Below, one piece after another: positions 50,266-61,860 of a stretch of 64,000 nucleotides of DNA. Within the stretch, counting starts at the first letter, position 1; the number at the start of each line of letters is the position of its first letter. A program made the position numbers and the translations under genes. The stretch spans positions 70,639,003 through 70,703,002 of the forward strand of contig CM043957.1 in assembly GCA_014529385.2 (NCBI GenBank). Reading direction: 5' to 3'. The DNA is from Adiantum capillus-veneris (taxonomy: Eukaryota > Streptophyta > Polypodiopsida > Polypodiales > Pteridaceae). Under the pieces are notes generated by a model. The model was not told the origin of the DNA. It saw only the letters and a program-made list of their open reading frames with translations, and did no database searches.

Positions 50266-51998
50266 CTACTCCAAATTGGATGCCATGTCCAAACTTTGAT
50301 CCAAGTGTCGTTGATGATGTGCATGAGCAAGGCCAATTTTAGCTTTTAGAGCATGCCTTTCTAGAGTCTTAATCCTTGAAAATGGACCTTCTTTGTTGGG
50401 TCTCCAAGACCAAACAATCGCATCTACAGATTTCCACACTTGCGGGTCCTTATAGTTGACAGCCCAAAAACCCTTCCAACAATTAGTATAAGCTTGAGTA
50501 TCTGTCATCCTCTTTCTTGCACAAGGTGCCCAATATTGAATCAAAACTTTTCTGTAGTTTGGTGACGTAGGCTCGTTGTCAATGTTTGATAAAGCCATTG
50601 CAAGCCAAACTGGATAGATATCCATGTCACTCGGAAGTAGCATAACAAAGTCACCTTGGTGCACATCAGATAGAGGGTCAAACTCTTCCCTTGGTCTATC
50701 TCGTTGAGGACCACAGAAAGGATCATTTAGCTCTTCAAGACCTAGGAATATTTTGGCTCCTAGTTGTAAGCTCATCGTGCTGCATTGTTTGTGACGAGAT
50801 TTTTGCATTTTTGGCCAAAATTGTTCGTACAAGACTCCCTCTGTTATGATTGATCTTCCAAGCTTGTCAATTACCTTAGTCCAGTAATCTATCACGGGCC
50901 TATAATATCGTGGCACACTTGAACCATTTCCTAAATTTTGCCAAAACTTAATATAATTCTTTAATCCTGAAATCACTTCTTCATGGGCCTTGACATACTC
51001 TGCCATTGGTACCAAAGGTGGATCTCCATGTGGTAACATTGGATTTCCTTCTATGTCAATTTTCCAAAGGTGACTATTTCCACTCCATTTGATATACCTA
51101 CATGTGCCTTATATTGCATCATGGGTGTCTCATCTTGCATAAAAAACCTAAATTGAAGAGGTTTGGAATGGCCAACAAGTATGTCTTGTCCATCACAAAG
51201 ATAGCCATCACAATATTGCTTGAAATCAGGGACCTTTGTGAGCATAAATGGAGCTGGAGATGAAGATGAGCTATTCCTTATTGTATCCATCAAATGAGGC
51301 AAAGTATAAGTTTGTGTAACTCTCAAATTCTCTGAAAACTTACTGAACATTGCATCTATGTCCTCATGTGTATGCCCACCATCAAAAAATCCTAGTTGAA
51401 TGGTTTTGAAAACACCCCTTGCAACAAGCATGGACAAATAGGAAAATAAGTATCGATTTTTGTTCTCCCCTGCACAATTATCTAATTGTAGTAACAAGTT
51501 CTCCGGTAACTTGCAAAATGATGACCCCAATTGCTCTTCTGTAGTTTCTGATGTCTTCACAATGGGCTCTTTTTCGTCACTCTGGTTGTGGTACTTCAAA
51601 GCATCCCTTGAGTTCAAATAATTTAGTTGTGAGATAGAGCTCCTTGGTAGTCCGTTGGCTGCTAGATCACCAAGAGGATGCTTATCTATCCTCTCTAGGT
51701 TATGTAAACAATTAGCAATTGAGCCGATTGTAAGATTTGGATCAGCTGGCCACAAACCATTCAAGACAAAGTGACCGTAATGACCATCTCCATGTCCATG
51801 AGTGATCATACCTATCAATGCCACTTGCAAATTGTATCTGGAGTCCACACCCTTAGGAACAACGCGTAATCTAGGAATTGCAGTCTTCTTTTGATCCATC
51901 TTATCATGGATTATGCATACATACTTTTGTGGTTGAGTTTCTGAATATGTGCGCCATGCATAATATAGGCTCCTGCAACTCTTTTGTTGTGCCATGTG

Positions 51999-52057
<59 letters not shown>

Positions 52058-53538
52058 AGAAGAGATCTCTCATCAAGATAAGGTTTAGCTTCTAGCCTTG
52101 CCTTGATTGAACTGCAAACATTGCACTTAGAGAACTCACTTGTCTTTGTTAAAGTGACATGTGGATACTCTTTGTTCCACATCCTACCAAAAGAAGATTG
52201 AGATAACTTCTTCTCATAACCCATTTGGTCAAGTGTCGTGTTGATTTCGCTTAAAATGTCAACCTGTTTGTACATTGATGGAATCACTAATTGAGTGTCT
52301 CTTGAGCCATCTAGTAGTGTTCTACTTCTGTGTGGAATCTTCTTAGAGTTGTTATCCACAAACTCATTTAGCACTGCTCTTGCTAAATTAGTATGTTGAA
52401 GTCCTCGTCTCAATGTGCATGTGTTACCATGCACATAATGGCACACACCATTTTCAAAATTTTCCTTGTAGCGATAAAATGATGTCTTTGGTATTCCATG
52501 TAGCTCATACCATGCTCTACAACAAACAATAGAGCCATTTATCTTGAATTGGTATCACATCTTTTCATCTTTCTGATAGCATATAGATAGGACATCATAA
52601 ACATAATTAGTGCGTGCTTTCTGAGTCTCTCCCCAAAATTCTTGCCGTAACCTTGTCACCATATACCGATTTGCAAACTAACAACATTTTTGTCCACAAC
52701 AATCAATACATGAAACCCTTTGAATTGACTCAGTTGCAAGATAAAAAGCAGAAGCTGGTGCTGCTCTTGTTTTTCAAGATCTGTTGATAAAAGTGTAGCG
52801 CTGCTTCCTTAACTGTGTAGCAACGGTATTCCCATCACCATATTTTCTAGCATTATCATCATTGGATACATAATATTTTTCACACCTAGCGTGCATCCCA
52901 TTAATAGAAACAAAGCGTTGTAATGGCATCCCATCCAACATGGTTGTCTGCTTGATGGGCCACTTTACCAAAGTGATGCTAACCACATCAGGCATGTTCT
53001 CACTAATTTCATTCTCCCTTTCAATACCCACACCCACAAAATCATCACCAAGTACATGGAAGTTAACATAATCATTTGGAAATACATATAAGATGGTCCC
53101 TTCATGTACAATCTATATCATAGTGTCATCCTTTAAAAGTACCCTTTGATTTCTCCAAGATTCTCATATTAATGTTTCAAACTCTGGGCTTGTTATAGGT
53201 ATTGCATCTGTAAGTAGAGGATCAGGTTGATCCCCTTGTTCATCACCACTGTAGCTTTCATTTGTTTCAATCGGGTTGTCATTTATCATGGAAGATTGCA
53301 AAAGAAGCTTGGGCCATCGAACGGCACTCCATAATGAGCTTTGCAGAGATGTAGTATCCGTTGTAGGAAAAGGGAGCACCACAACCTTAAAACATTCCTC
53401 CACTAGTATAAATACATTTCCTTGCCCTATCTTTGTACCACCACATGTGGAATCTGGATCTGTTCTACACGCACAACCAATACCAACGATTTCATTATCA
53501 AGAATCAAATGTACTTTCTCCCCAGATTCGAAGTCCAT
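50266..53538 (-). pseudogene. DUF7869-like gene, transposase-like, several breaks
   Basis: Collinear pieces on -. (1) 53538-53164, MDFESGEKVHLILDNEI to a CGGT-containing segment, preceded by a good acceptor (TTTCACTTGCAAG), so an upstream exon is likely. (2) About 53120-52450: FPNDYVNFHVLGDDFVGVGI, then a Cys-rich CIDCCGQKCC, RLRQEFWGETQKARTNYVY and AWYELHGIPKTSFYRYKENF, with stops near 53123, 52774, 52679 and 52560. (3) 52446-52060: SQSSFGRMWNKEYPHV and SEFSKCNVC. (4) 51995-51051: IIHDKMDQKK (Asp31), LLLQLDNCAGENKNRYLF (Asp172) and GFFDGGHTHEDIDAMF (Glu211). (5) 51065-50266: GDFVMLLPSDMDIYPVWLA, IQYWAPC. From memory, the DNC-GENKN ... GHTHEDID block is the DUF7869 hallmark. A CT tract splits pieces 3 and 4; a frameshift splits 4 and 5. 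Function unknown; transposase origin is inferred. Confidence 0.65.
52004..52054. repeat. (CT)n microsatellite inside the DUF7869-like frame
   Basis: 51 bp. On - it encodes Arg-Glu repeats in the upstream frame, directly after RSLLLRE. Downstream the homologous coding resumes in a different frame at 51995 (MAQQKSCRSL). Confidence 0.95.
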
Positions 53539-53689
53539 CTTGCAAGTGAAAAAAATACGTTGTCAAGTTCATACTCATAGGTTCTTCTCTTTGAACAAAA
53601 TTTTATTATTTCCATTATAAAAGACATGAGGGTTATGAATATTAATAGTCCAACGACTTTTAATTTGAGGAGCCCCAATGAAAGTGGAT

Positions 53690-56060
53690 AAATGGTGACT
53701 CACTTACTATATTACAACATAGCTTGGATAAGTGGTGGACCTAGTTCTAATGTCATCATTAAACGACTATAGAGCTTGCATTTCAATGTTCAAGTAATCC
53801 TTAATTATTTCAATGGAAGCAACGTTTGAGAAGTGATGCATATTGGCTCAAGAACCGCCTCCCTATTTAAGTGGCATATCTTGGACAAGTGGTGGACCTA
53901 GTTTTAAAGCTCAATGTCCAAGGTGAACTAGTGCATGACCCTGCTTCCTAGTGTCCAAGTAATCATTGTCCCAAACCATCCATGGTAGTAAACATAGTAG
54001 CTACACTCCTTTCACACATTGATCTTGAAACAATAGAGATAGATTCTTTCAATAGAGCTAGCTTGGACAAGTGGTGGACCTCTGCTTCAAACTATCCATG
54101 GTAGTAAACATAGTAGCTCCACTTCATTCTTTCACTGACCTTGAAATAATAGAGATAACTTCTTTCAATATATCTAGCTTGGACATGTGGAGGACCTTCA
54201 ATAAACCACCTTGGGTTAAATACTCCATAACACAATGGATAGTAGGTTGGAGAAGTGGTAGACCTCTGCTTGCAACCTTCCATGTTAATGGACATAGTAG
54301 CTACACTCCATTTACACATTGACCTTGAAACAATAAAGATAGCTTGTTTCAGTATAGCTAGATTGGACAGGTGGTGGACCTTCAAGCCATCTTGGGCTAA
54401 AGCGTCCATGACACAGTGGATAGTAGGTTGGACAAGTGACGGACCTCTGCTTCAAACCATCCATGGTAGTAAACATAGTAGGTACACTCCATTCACACAT
54501 TGACCTTGAAACAATAGATATAGTTTGTTTCAATAGAGCTAGCTTGGACAGGTGTTGGAACTCCAAACCACCTTGTGCTAAAGCCTCCATGACACAATGG
54601 ATAGTAGGTTGGACAAGTGGTGGACCTCTACCCCAAACCATCCATGGTAGTAACCATAGTTGCTACACTCCATTGACACATTGACCTTGAAACAATAGAG
54701 ATAGCTTCTTTCAATAGAGCTAGCTTGGAGAGGTGGTGGACCTTAAAACCACCTAGGGCTAAGACCTCCATAAGATAATGGGTAGTAGGTTGGACCTAGT
54801 TCTAATGTAATCACTAAACTACTACGGGAACTACTATAGAACGTGCATCTCAATGTCCAAGTAGGCCTTAATTCTTTCAATGGAAGCAAGGTTTGAGAAG
54901 TGGTGGATATTGGCTCAAGAACCCCTCCCTATTTTAGTGACATAGCTTGGACAAGTGGTGGACCTAGTTTTTAAGCTCATTGTCCAAGGTGAACTAGTGC
55001 AAGACCTTGCTTCCTAGTGTCCAAGTAGTCATTGCTTCTGAAATGTAAGCAAGGTTGGACAAGTGGTGGACCTACTTTTAATGACCAATTTCAATTTCCA
55101 ATCTCCAAGTAGCCCTTGTTGAAGCTGAACTACTAATGGAAGAACAAAGTGGTTGGTGGTGGATAGTGGACTAGGGTTACTATGTTCAAGCATAGCTTGG
55201 ACAAGTGTTGGACCTAGTTTTAATGGCCAATGACTAAGGTGAAATATTAATGCAAATGCAAAATGGTTGGCGGGAAGACTAAGTGGTGGAAAGTGGATGA
55301 GGCCTACTAAGAGTACAGCCTGGACAAGTGGTGGACTAGTTTTAATGGCCAATGCCAATGGTGAACTACAAATGCAAGAAGGAGTTGGTTGGTGGACCAA
55401 GTGGTGGATAGTGGACCAGTTTTACTATCTAGTTTTAATGGCCAATTCCAAAGGTGAAATATCAATGCAAGAACAAAGTGGTTGGACAATTGACGGGGTG
55501 GAACCCAGTTGCGGATAGTGCTATTTTAGAGTAGTACAACTTGGACAAGTGACGGACCTAGTTTTAATTGTCCTTGACTAAGGTGAACTACTAATGCAAA
55601 AACAAAGTGGTTGGAGAGCAGAACAAGTGGTGGAAGTGGACGAGGCCTACTAGAAGTATAACTTGGACAAGTGGTGGACCGGATTATAATGGCTAATGTC
55701 AAAGGTGAAATTTTAATGCAAGAACAAAATGGTTGGACAATTAGTACTATTTTAGAGTAGTACAACTTGAACAAGCGGTGGACCTAGTTTTAATGGTCCA
55801 TGACTAAGATGAACTACTAATGCAAAAACAAAGTGGTTGGCCGGTGAAACAAGTGGTGACAATGGATAGGGTGTTGCCATAGTATAGCTTGTACAAGTGG
55901 TGGACTTAGTTTTAATGGCCAATGCTGAAGGTAAAATACTAATGCAATAACAAACTGGTTGGACAATTGACGATGGGTCCCGGTGGCAGTTGGTGGACTA
56001 GGCCTACTATGTTAGACTACATGTTGAACAAGTGAGTCGTGTAGGTTTTGGGCTAAGATC
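53690..56060. repeat. Satellite domain, left block
   Basis: Built around TTGGACAAGTGGTGGACCT and near variants, about 14 copies. At 54060-54790 the 181-bp unit is present in tandem (boxes at about 54063, 54245, 54425, 54607 and 54790). At 54940-56030 the same box sits in another context (CCTAGTTTTAATGGCCAATG ... AACAAAGTGGTTGG) at about 100-140 bp spacing. A segment of about 230 bp at 53738-53965 recurs at 54793-55033. Confidence 0.9.
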
Positions 56061-57744
56061 TTGCTTCCTGATGTGAAGGGCTCGGAAAGCAACATAAGTA
56101 GTCATGGAAAAGTCTAAGACCGGTTTAATAACGTGACTTGTCTCTATTTTGATTACCCTTTTGGCCAAGAAGTTATACGCTATAGGAAGGTCTAACAGCG
56201 GTGCTGCTTCCACCAATTTCCTGACCGTTCATCCTTTCATCACATCGTTACTAGATTGGTTTTCAAGTGAAGCCATGTGATAGCTTTCAGGAATATGAAT
56301 AACTTAATTGTCCCTTTTTGTGCTTTAATTCTATGCATGTGGCCTTTGAAACTCATATGAAACTTGTGTCTCTCTAGACTTTTTAGGGTAAGGATGCTTA
56401 AGTTGGGTACCCCAAAAGTTTTAACTTGGAAAAAGTACTAAGAAACGCCTTTAAAACCAAAACCAAGTCTAGGTGTGTACATTATCTCGCAAGCTTTCAT
56501 CCTAGCCCTTGGTTGCTATATTCTGAGTTCCCAGTCAAAAGTTATGACAGAACAGGCAACTTGGACTTGAAACAGGATAATAAAACTCAAAACAGGCTAT
56601 ATTTGAAGTTTAGGTCCCATACGTGCCATGAGGCACAAACCACGATTTAGGTCATTATCCTTCTAATCTTAAAGTTCGTGTTCGCTACTTACGTGGCATT
56701 CACACACAAAAAACACAAACCTAGGGTCGCTTTCACACACAACACGAAATAGGTATTGCTACAGAGGTCGTTCATTATAGGAACAGGTCGTTACTGCCAT
56801 CGCCGACCAGGTCGCCATCGTAGAGCATGTCACTATTGCAAACCAGGTTGCTATTGTAGGTGGTATCGCCATCATAGAATAGCTCAACACCACAGAACAG
56901 TTCGCCATCACCATCTGAGAAATCTGGTCGCTATTGCCATCATCGACCAGGTCCCCATAGCAGGTTGCACTATCACATAGCAGGTTGCTATTGCAGAGCA
57001 GGTCGCTATTGTGGAACACATTACACAACAAAACATGTCGACACAGCAGAACAGGTACATCTTTCTCTCTCTCTCTCTCGCACTCTCTCTCATCAATTCC
57101 CTGTCATTCTTTTTTTTCAAAGAGACATAATTTACATTTTTGGGTTTTAGGGTTTAGCATTGTTATTATGCAAATACACATATTGTATTACTATGTAAAT
57201 ACACATATTTCAAACATACAGAGATATGAAAATCTATTCTTTGTGTAATATTAAATACATAGTGTATTAACAGTAAACATAAACGACAAGTCGACTTACT
57301 TGTGTCAATTGCTTAAATCTTGGTTTGGCCAAATGGTTGGTCTTTGTTGAGTTGCTGATGGCTACTTTCTTTGTCTGTTGTTTTTGAAATGGCTGAAATA
57401 TGAAATATTTGAGCTAGAATTTTGGTGGATGTATAATGTTGGGGTTTTTCTTGGTGTTACTGGTTGGGCAAGTGGTGGACCTTGTTTGGCTATAGATGCA
57501 AAAAATGTGATTCAACAAGGGTGGATTTGAATTTAGGCGGGACAAAGACATCCTTTTAACTGAACTTGCTTTCAAATTTGAATCTGGATAGAAAAATTTT
57601 AATTTAAGCGAGACGGTGAAGTTGATTTAGGTGGGATTATTTAAATTTGTGCGGCTTGATTTGAATTTAGGCGGCATCATATAAATTTGGGCGGTTTAAT
57701 TCAAATTCAAATGAGATTATTTAAATATAGGAAGTTTCATTTAA
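56061..57744. other. Spacer inside the satellite domain, with minisatellites
   Basis: No supported gene. 56756-57060 is a degenerate minisatellite of CAGGTCGCTATTGC-like words (about 20-25 bp apart). A short CT tract is at 57063-57080. 57520-57745 has diverged GAATTTAGGCGG repeats about 20-40 bp apart. Confidence 0.6.
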
Positions 57745-60700
57745 AATGAGCTAGCTTGGACAAGTGGTGGACCTTAAAACAAAACACAGTGGATAATAGG
57801 CTGGACAAGTGGTGGACCTCTTCCCCAAACCATCCATGGGGGTAAATATGGTAGTTACACTCCATTCACACATTGACCTTCAAATAATAGAGACAACTTC
57901 TTTCAATCGAGCTAGCTTGGACAAGTGGTGGACCTTCGAACCAACTTGGGCTAAAACCTTTATAATACAAGTGATAGTAGGTTGGACAAGTGGTGGACCT
58001 CTGCCCGAAACCATCCATTCACAGAATGATCTTCAAACAATAGAGATAGGACTATTGAATAGAGCTAACTTGGACAAGTGGTCGACCTTCAAACCACCTT
58101 GGGCTAAAACCTCCATAACACAAAGGATAGTAGGTTGGACAAGTGTTGGACCTCTACCCAAAACCATCCATTCTATCACAGTAGAGATAGGACTATTCAA
58201 TAGAGCTAGCTTGGACAAGTGGTGGACCTTAAAACCACCTTGGGCTAAAACCTCCATAACACAATGATTAGTAGGTTGGACAAGTGGTGGACCCTTACCC
58301 AGACCATCCTTGGTAGTAAACATAGTAGCTACACTCCATTCACACATTGACCTTCAAACATTAGCGATATGAGCTAGCTTGGACAGGTGGTGGACCTTCA
58401 AACCACCTTGGGCTAAGACCTCCATAACACAATGGATAGTAGGTTGGACAAGTTTTGGACCTCTACCCAAAACCATCCATGCTAGCATAGTAGAGATTGG
58501 ACTATTCAATAGAGCTAGGTTGGACAGGTGGTGGACCTTCAAACCACCTTGGGCTAAAACCTCCATAACACTATGGTTAGTAGGTTGGACAAGTGGTGGA
58601 CCTCTACGCCTAACCATACATGGTAGTAAACATAGTAGCTACACTTCATTCACACATTGACCTTCAAACAATAGATATAGCTTCTTTCAATCGAGCTAGC
58701 TTGGCTAGATGGTGGACCTTCAAACAACCTTGGGCTAAAACCTCTGTAACACCATGGTAAGTAGGTTGGAAAAGTGGTGAACCTCTATGCCAAACCATCC
58801 ATGGTATTAAACATAGTAGCTACACTCCATTCACAAATTGACCTTCCAAAAATAGAGATAGATTCTTTTAGTAGATCTAGCTTTGACAGGTGGTGGACCT
58901 TCAAACCACCTTGTTATAAACCCTCAATAACACAATGGATAGTGGGTTGGACCAATGTTAGACTTCTACCCCAAACCATCCACGTTATCAGAGTAGAGAT
59001 AGGACTATTCAATAGAGATAGCTTGGATAGGTGGTGGAGCTTCAAACCACCTTGGGCTAAAATCTCCAACACAATGGCTAGTAGGTTGGACAAGTGATGG
59101 ACCTATGTCCCAAACCATCCATGGTAGTAAACATAGTAGCTACACTCCATGTACACATTGATCATCAAACAATAGAGGTAGCTTCTTTAAAAAGAGATAG
59201 CTTGTACAGGTGGTGGACCTTCAAACAACCTTGGGCTAAAACCTGCATAACACAATGGTTAGTAGGTTGGACAAGTGGTGGACCTCTGCCCCAAACCATC
59301 CCTGGTAGTAAACATAGTACACACTCCATTCACACATTGACCTTCAAACAATAGAAAATAGCTACTTTCAATAGATCTAGCTTGGACATGACCTTCAAAC
59401 AATAGAGATAGATTCTTTCAATACATCTAGCTTGGACAGGTAGTGGACATTCAAACCACCTTGGGCCAAAACCTTTATAACACAAGAAATAGTAAATTAG
59501 ACAAGTGATTGACCTCTATCCAAAACCATCCACGCTATTAGAGTAGAGATAGGATTATTCAATAGAGCTAGCTTTGACACGTGGTGGACCTTCGAACCAC
59601 CACCTTGGGCTAAAACCTCCATAACACAATGGTTAGTAGGTTGGACGAGTGATGGACCTCTGTCCCAAACCCTCCATGGTAGTAAACATAGTAGTTACAC
59701 TCAATGCACACGTTGATCTTCAAACAAAAGAGATAGCTTCTTTCAATAGATCAAACTTAGATAGGTGGTGAACCTTCAAACCACCGTGGGCTAAAACCTC
59801 AATAACACAATGGATAATAGGTTGGAAAAGTGTTGGACCTCTACCCCAAACCATCAACATGATCAGACTAGAGATATGACTATTCAATAGAGCTAGCTTG
59901 GACAAGTGGTGGACCTTCAAACCACCTTGGGCTAAAACCTCCATAAAAAAATGGTCAGTAGGTTGGACAAGTTGTGGACCTCTATCCCAAACCATCCATG
60001 GTAGTAAACATAGTAGTTACACTCCATTCATAGATTGACCTTTAAACCACCTAGGGTTAAAACCTCCATAACACAATGGATAGTAGGTTTGACAAGCGGT
60101 GGATCTCTACCCCAAACCATCCATGGTAGTACACATAGTAGATACACTCCATTCACACATTGACCTTCAAACAATAGAGATAGCTTCTTTCAATAGGGCT
60201 AGCTTGGACAAGTGGTGGACCTTCAAACCACCTTGGGCTAAAAACTTTATAACACAAGGGATAGTAGGTTGGACAAGTGGTGGACCTTTGCCGCAGACCA
60301 GCCATGGTAGTAAACATAGTAGCTACACCCCATTCACGCATTGATCTTCAAACAATAGAGATAGGACTATTGAATAGTGATAGCTTGTATAGGTGGTGGA
60401 CCTTCAAACCACCTTGGGATAAACCCACCATAACACAAGGGATGGTGGACCTATGTCCCAAACCATCCATGGTAATAGAGATAGTATTTACATTCCATTC
60501 ACACATTGACCTTGAAATAATAGAGATAGCTTGAACGAGTGGGCCACCTTCACACCACCCTGGGCTAAAACCTCCATAACACAATGGGTAGTAGGTTGGA
60601 CAAGTGGTGGACCTCTACTCCATACTATCGATGGTAATAAACATAATAGTTACACTCCATTCACACATTGACCTTCAAATAATAGAGATAGCTTCTTTCA

Positions 60701-60887
60701 ATAGAGCTAGCTTGAAACCACCTTGTGCTAAAGCCTCCATGACACAATGGATAGTAGGTTGGACAAGTGGTGGACCTCTACCCCAAATTATCCACGGTAA
60801 TAAAAAAAGTAGCTACACTCCATTCACACATTGACCTTCAAACAAGAGAGATAGCTTCTTTAAAAGAAGCTAGCTTGGACAGGTGGT
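57745..60887. repeat. Satellite domain, right block, 181-bp and ~140-bp units
   Basis: About 18 tandem units, each with two boxes: AGC-TTGGACAAGTGGTGGACCT-TCAAACCACCTTGGGC and AGG-TTGGACAAGTGGTGGACCT-CT. Distances between successive second boxes, read by eye from 57801: 181, 153, 141, 168, 141, 181, 181, 139, 181, 230, 144, 181, 140, 126, 181, about 171, 156 and 163. Short units lack the GTAGTAAACATAGTAGCTAC ... CACATTGACC part and carry GTAGAGATAGGACTATTCAA instead. The block ends sharply at the LTR at 60888. Confidence 0.92.
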
Positions 60888-61839
60888 TGTTAGCAGCGGC
60901 TAACGGTTGCACCAATTATGCACCAAGTTGTGGATATGCTATGGATGTACACAGTATTTACTTTTCATTGTATAGGGCTTGGGCTCATTTAGGAGTTCCA
61001 AAGTTGTTGAGTCTAGGCTAGAGAGCTCACTTTATCCCTTAGTTGAAGGGTTTGAGGCCCAAAACTATAAAAGAGCCCTATGTTTAATGAGAGGTCATTC
61101 TTGAGTGGTCCTTTTTGAGAACTCTCTCTCTAGATGAGGTCTTGATGGCCTAGCCTTTGAGCTTAATGCCCATGCTTAGAAGGCTAGTGCTAATCACATG
61201 TAATTAGTGTAATCCTCTCTTAATTAATCTAGTCTTCATTATGTTGTCAATCATGTTTCTCTACTTTCCTTCATTGTTTTGAAGTGTTGATCTTCTCTAA
61301 TCTAACTCTTACTTATGCTAAGCTTCTCCGATTAGTGGAGTCCTTATCTAACTCTCTCGATTAAGCGGAGTGGACGTACTAGTGATTGAGGGATTAGAGT
61401 TGTCCTCTAATGGTGTGCTTGTGTGTGTGTAGGTTTAAGAAGCCTTGAGCTTAATTTGATTATGTGTGACTTGATTTGGACACCAGGATTGGCATGGTTG
61501 GGGTGGCCGACTTGAATGCGATCTTGTGTGCTTAATCGTCAATGCATGTAATTAGAGTTGTGCTTGAGAGATTCCAAGATTAGTGTGTTTCACTTCGTTG
61601 CTTGATGTGTGTAGATGATTGCTTGAATTGATACTTGATGTGCGATTAGCATTAGTTGTTTGGGATGATTTCTATTTGCATTGGAGGATGCACGCTCTTG
61701 AATCCTCTCAATCTTTGCATCCGATGACGCTCTCGCACATTCTTTGTGTGATGCCTCCAAGCCCTAGCCGGGTCATGCTCTCTCTCTCCGGATTGATAGA
61801 TTTGTGGGAGATTGCCTATGCTATGGCGAGCCTCCAACA
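60888..61839 (+). repeat. 5' LTR of a Ty3-type element running off the window
   Basis: TGTTAGCAGCGGCTAACGG ... GCCTCCAACA, 952 bp, followed at once by a primer site. TATAAAAG lies at 61066-61073. Same family as the solo LTR at 40521. Inserted at the right edge of the satellite array. Confidence 0.88.
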
Positions 61840-61840
61840 T

Positions 61841-61860
61841 TGGCGCCGCTGCCGGGGACG
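61841..61860 (+). other. Primer-binding site, tRNA-Asp type
   Basis: TGGCGCCGCTGCCGGGGACG, close to the TGGCGCCGTTGCCGGGGA site complementary to the 3' end of plant tRNA-Asp, used by many plant Ty3-type elements. Confidence 0.85.

Noticed and set aside
54071-60834. Numerous ORFs of 60-150 codons on both strands in the satellite domain
   Set aside because: They repeat the same peptide-like phrases with the satellite period and exist on both strands; this is the repeat unit translated, not genes.
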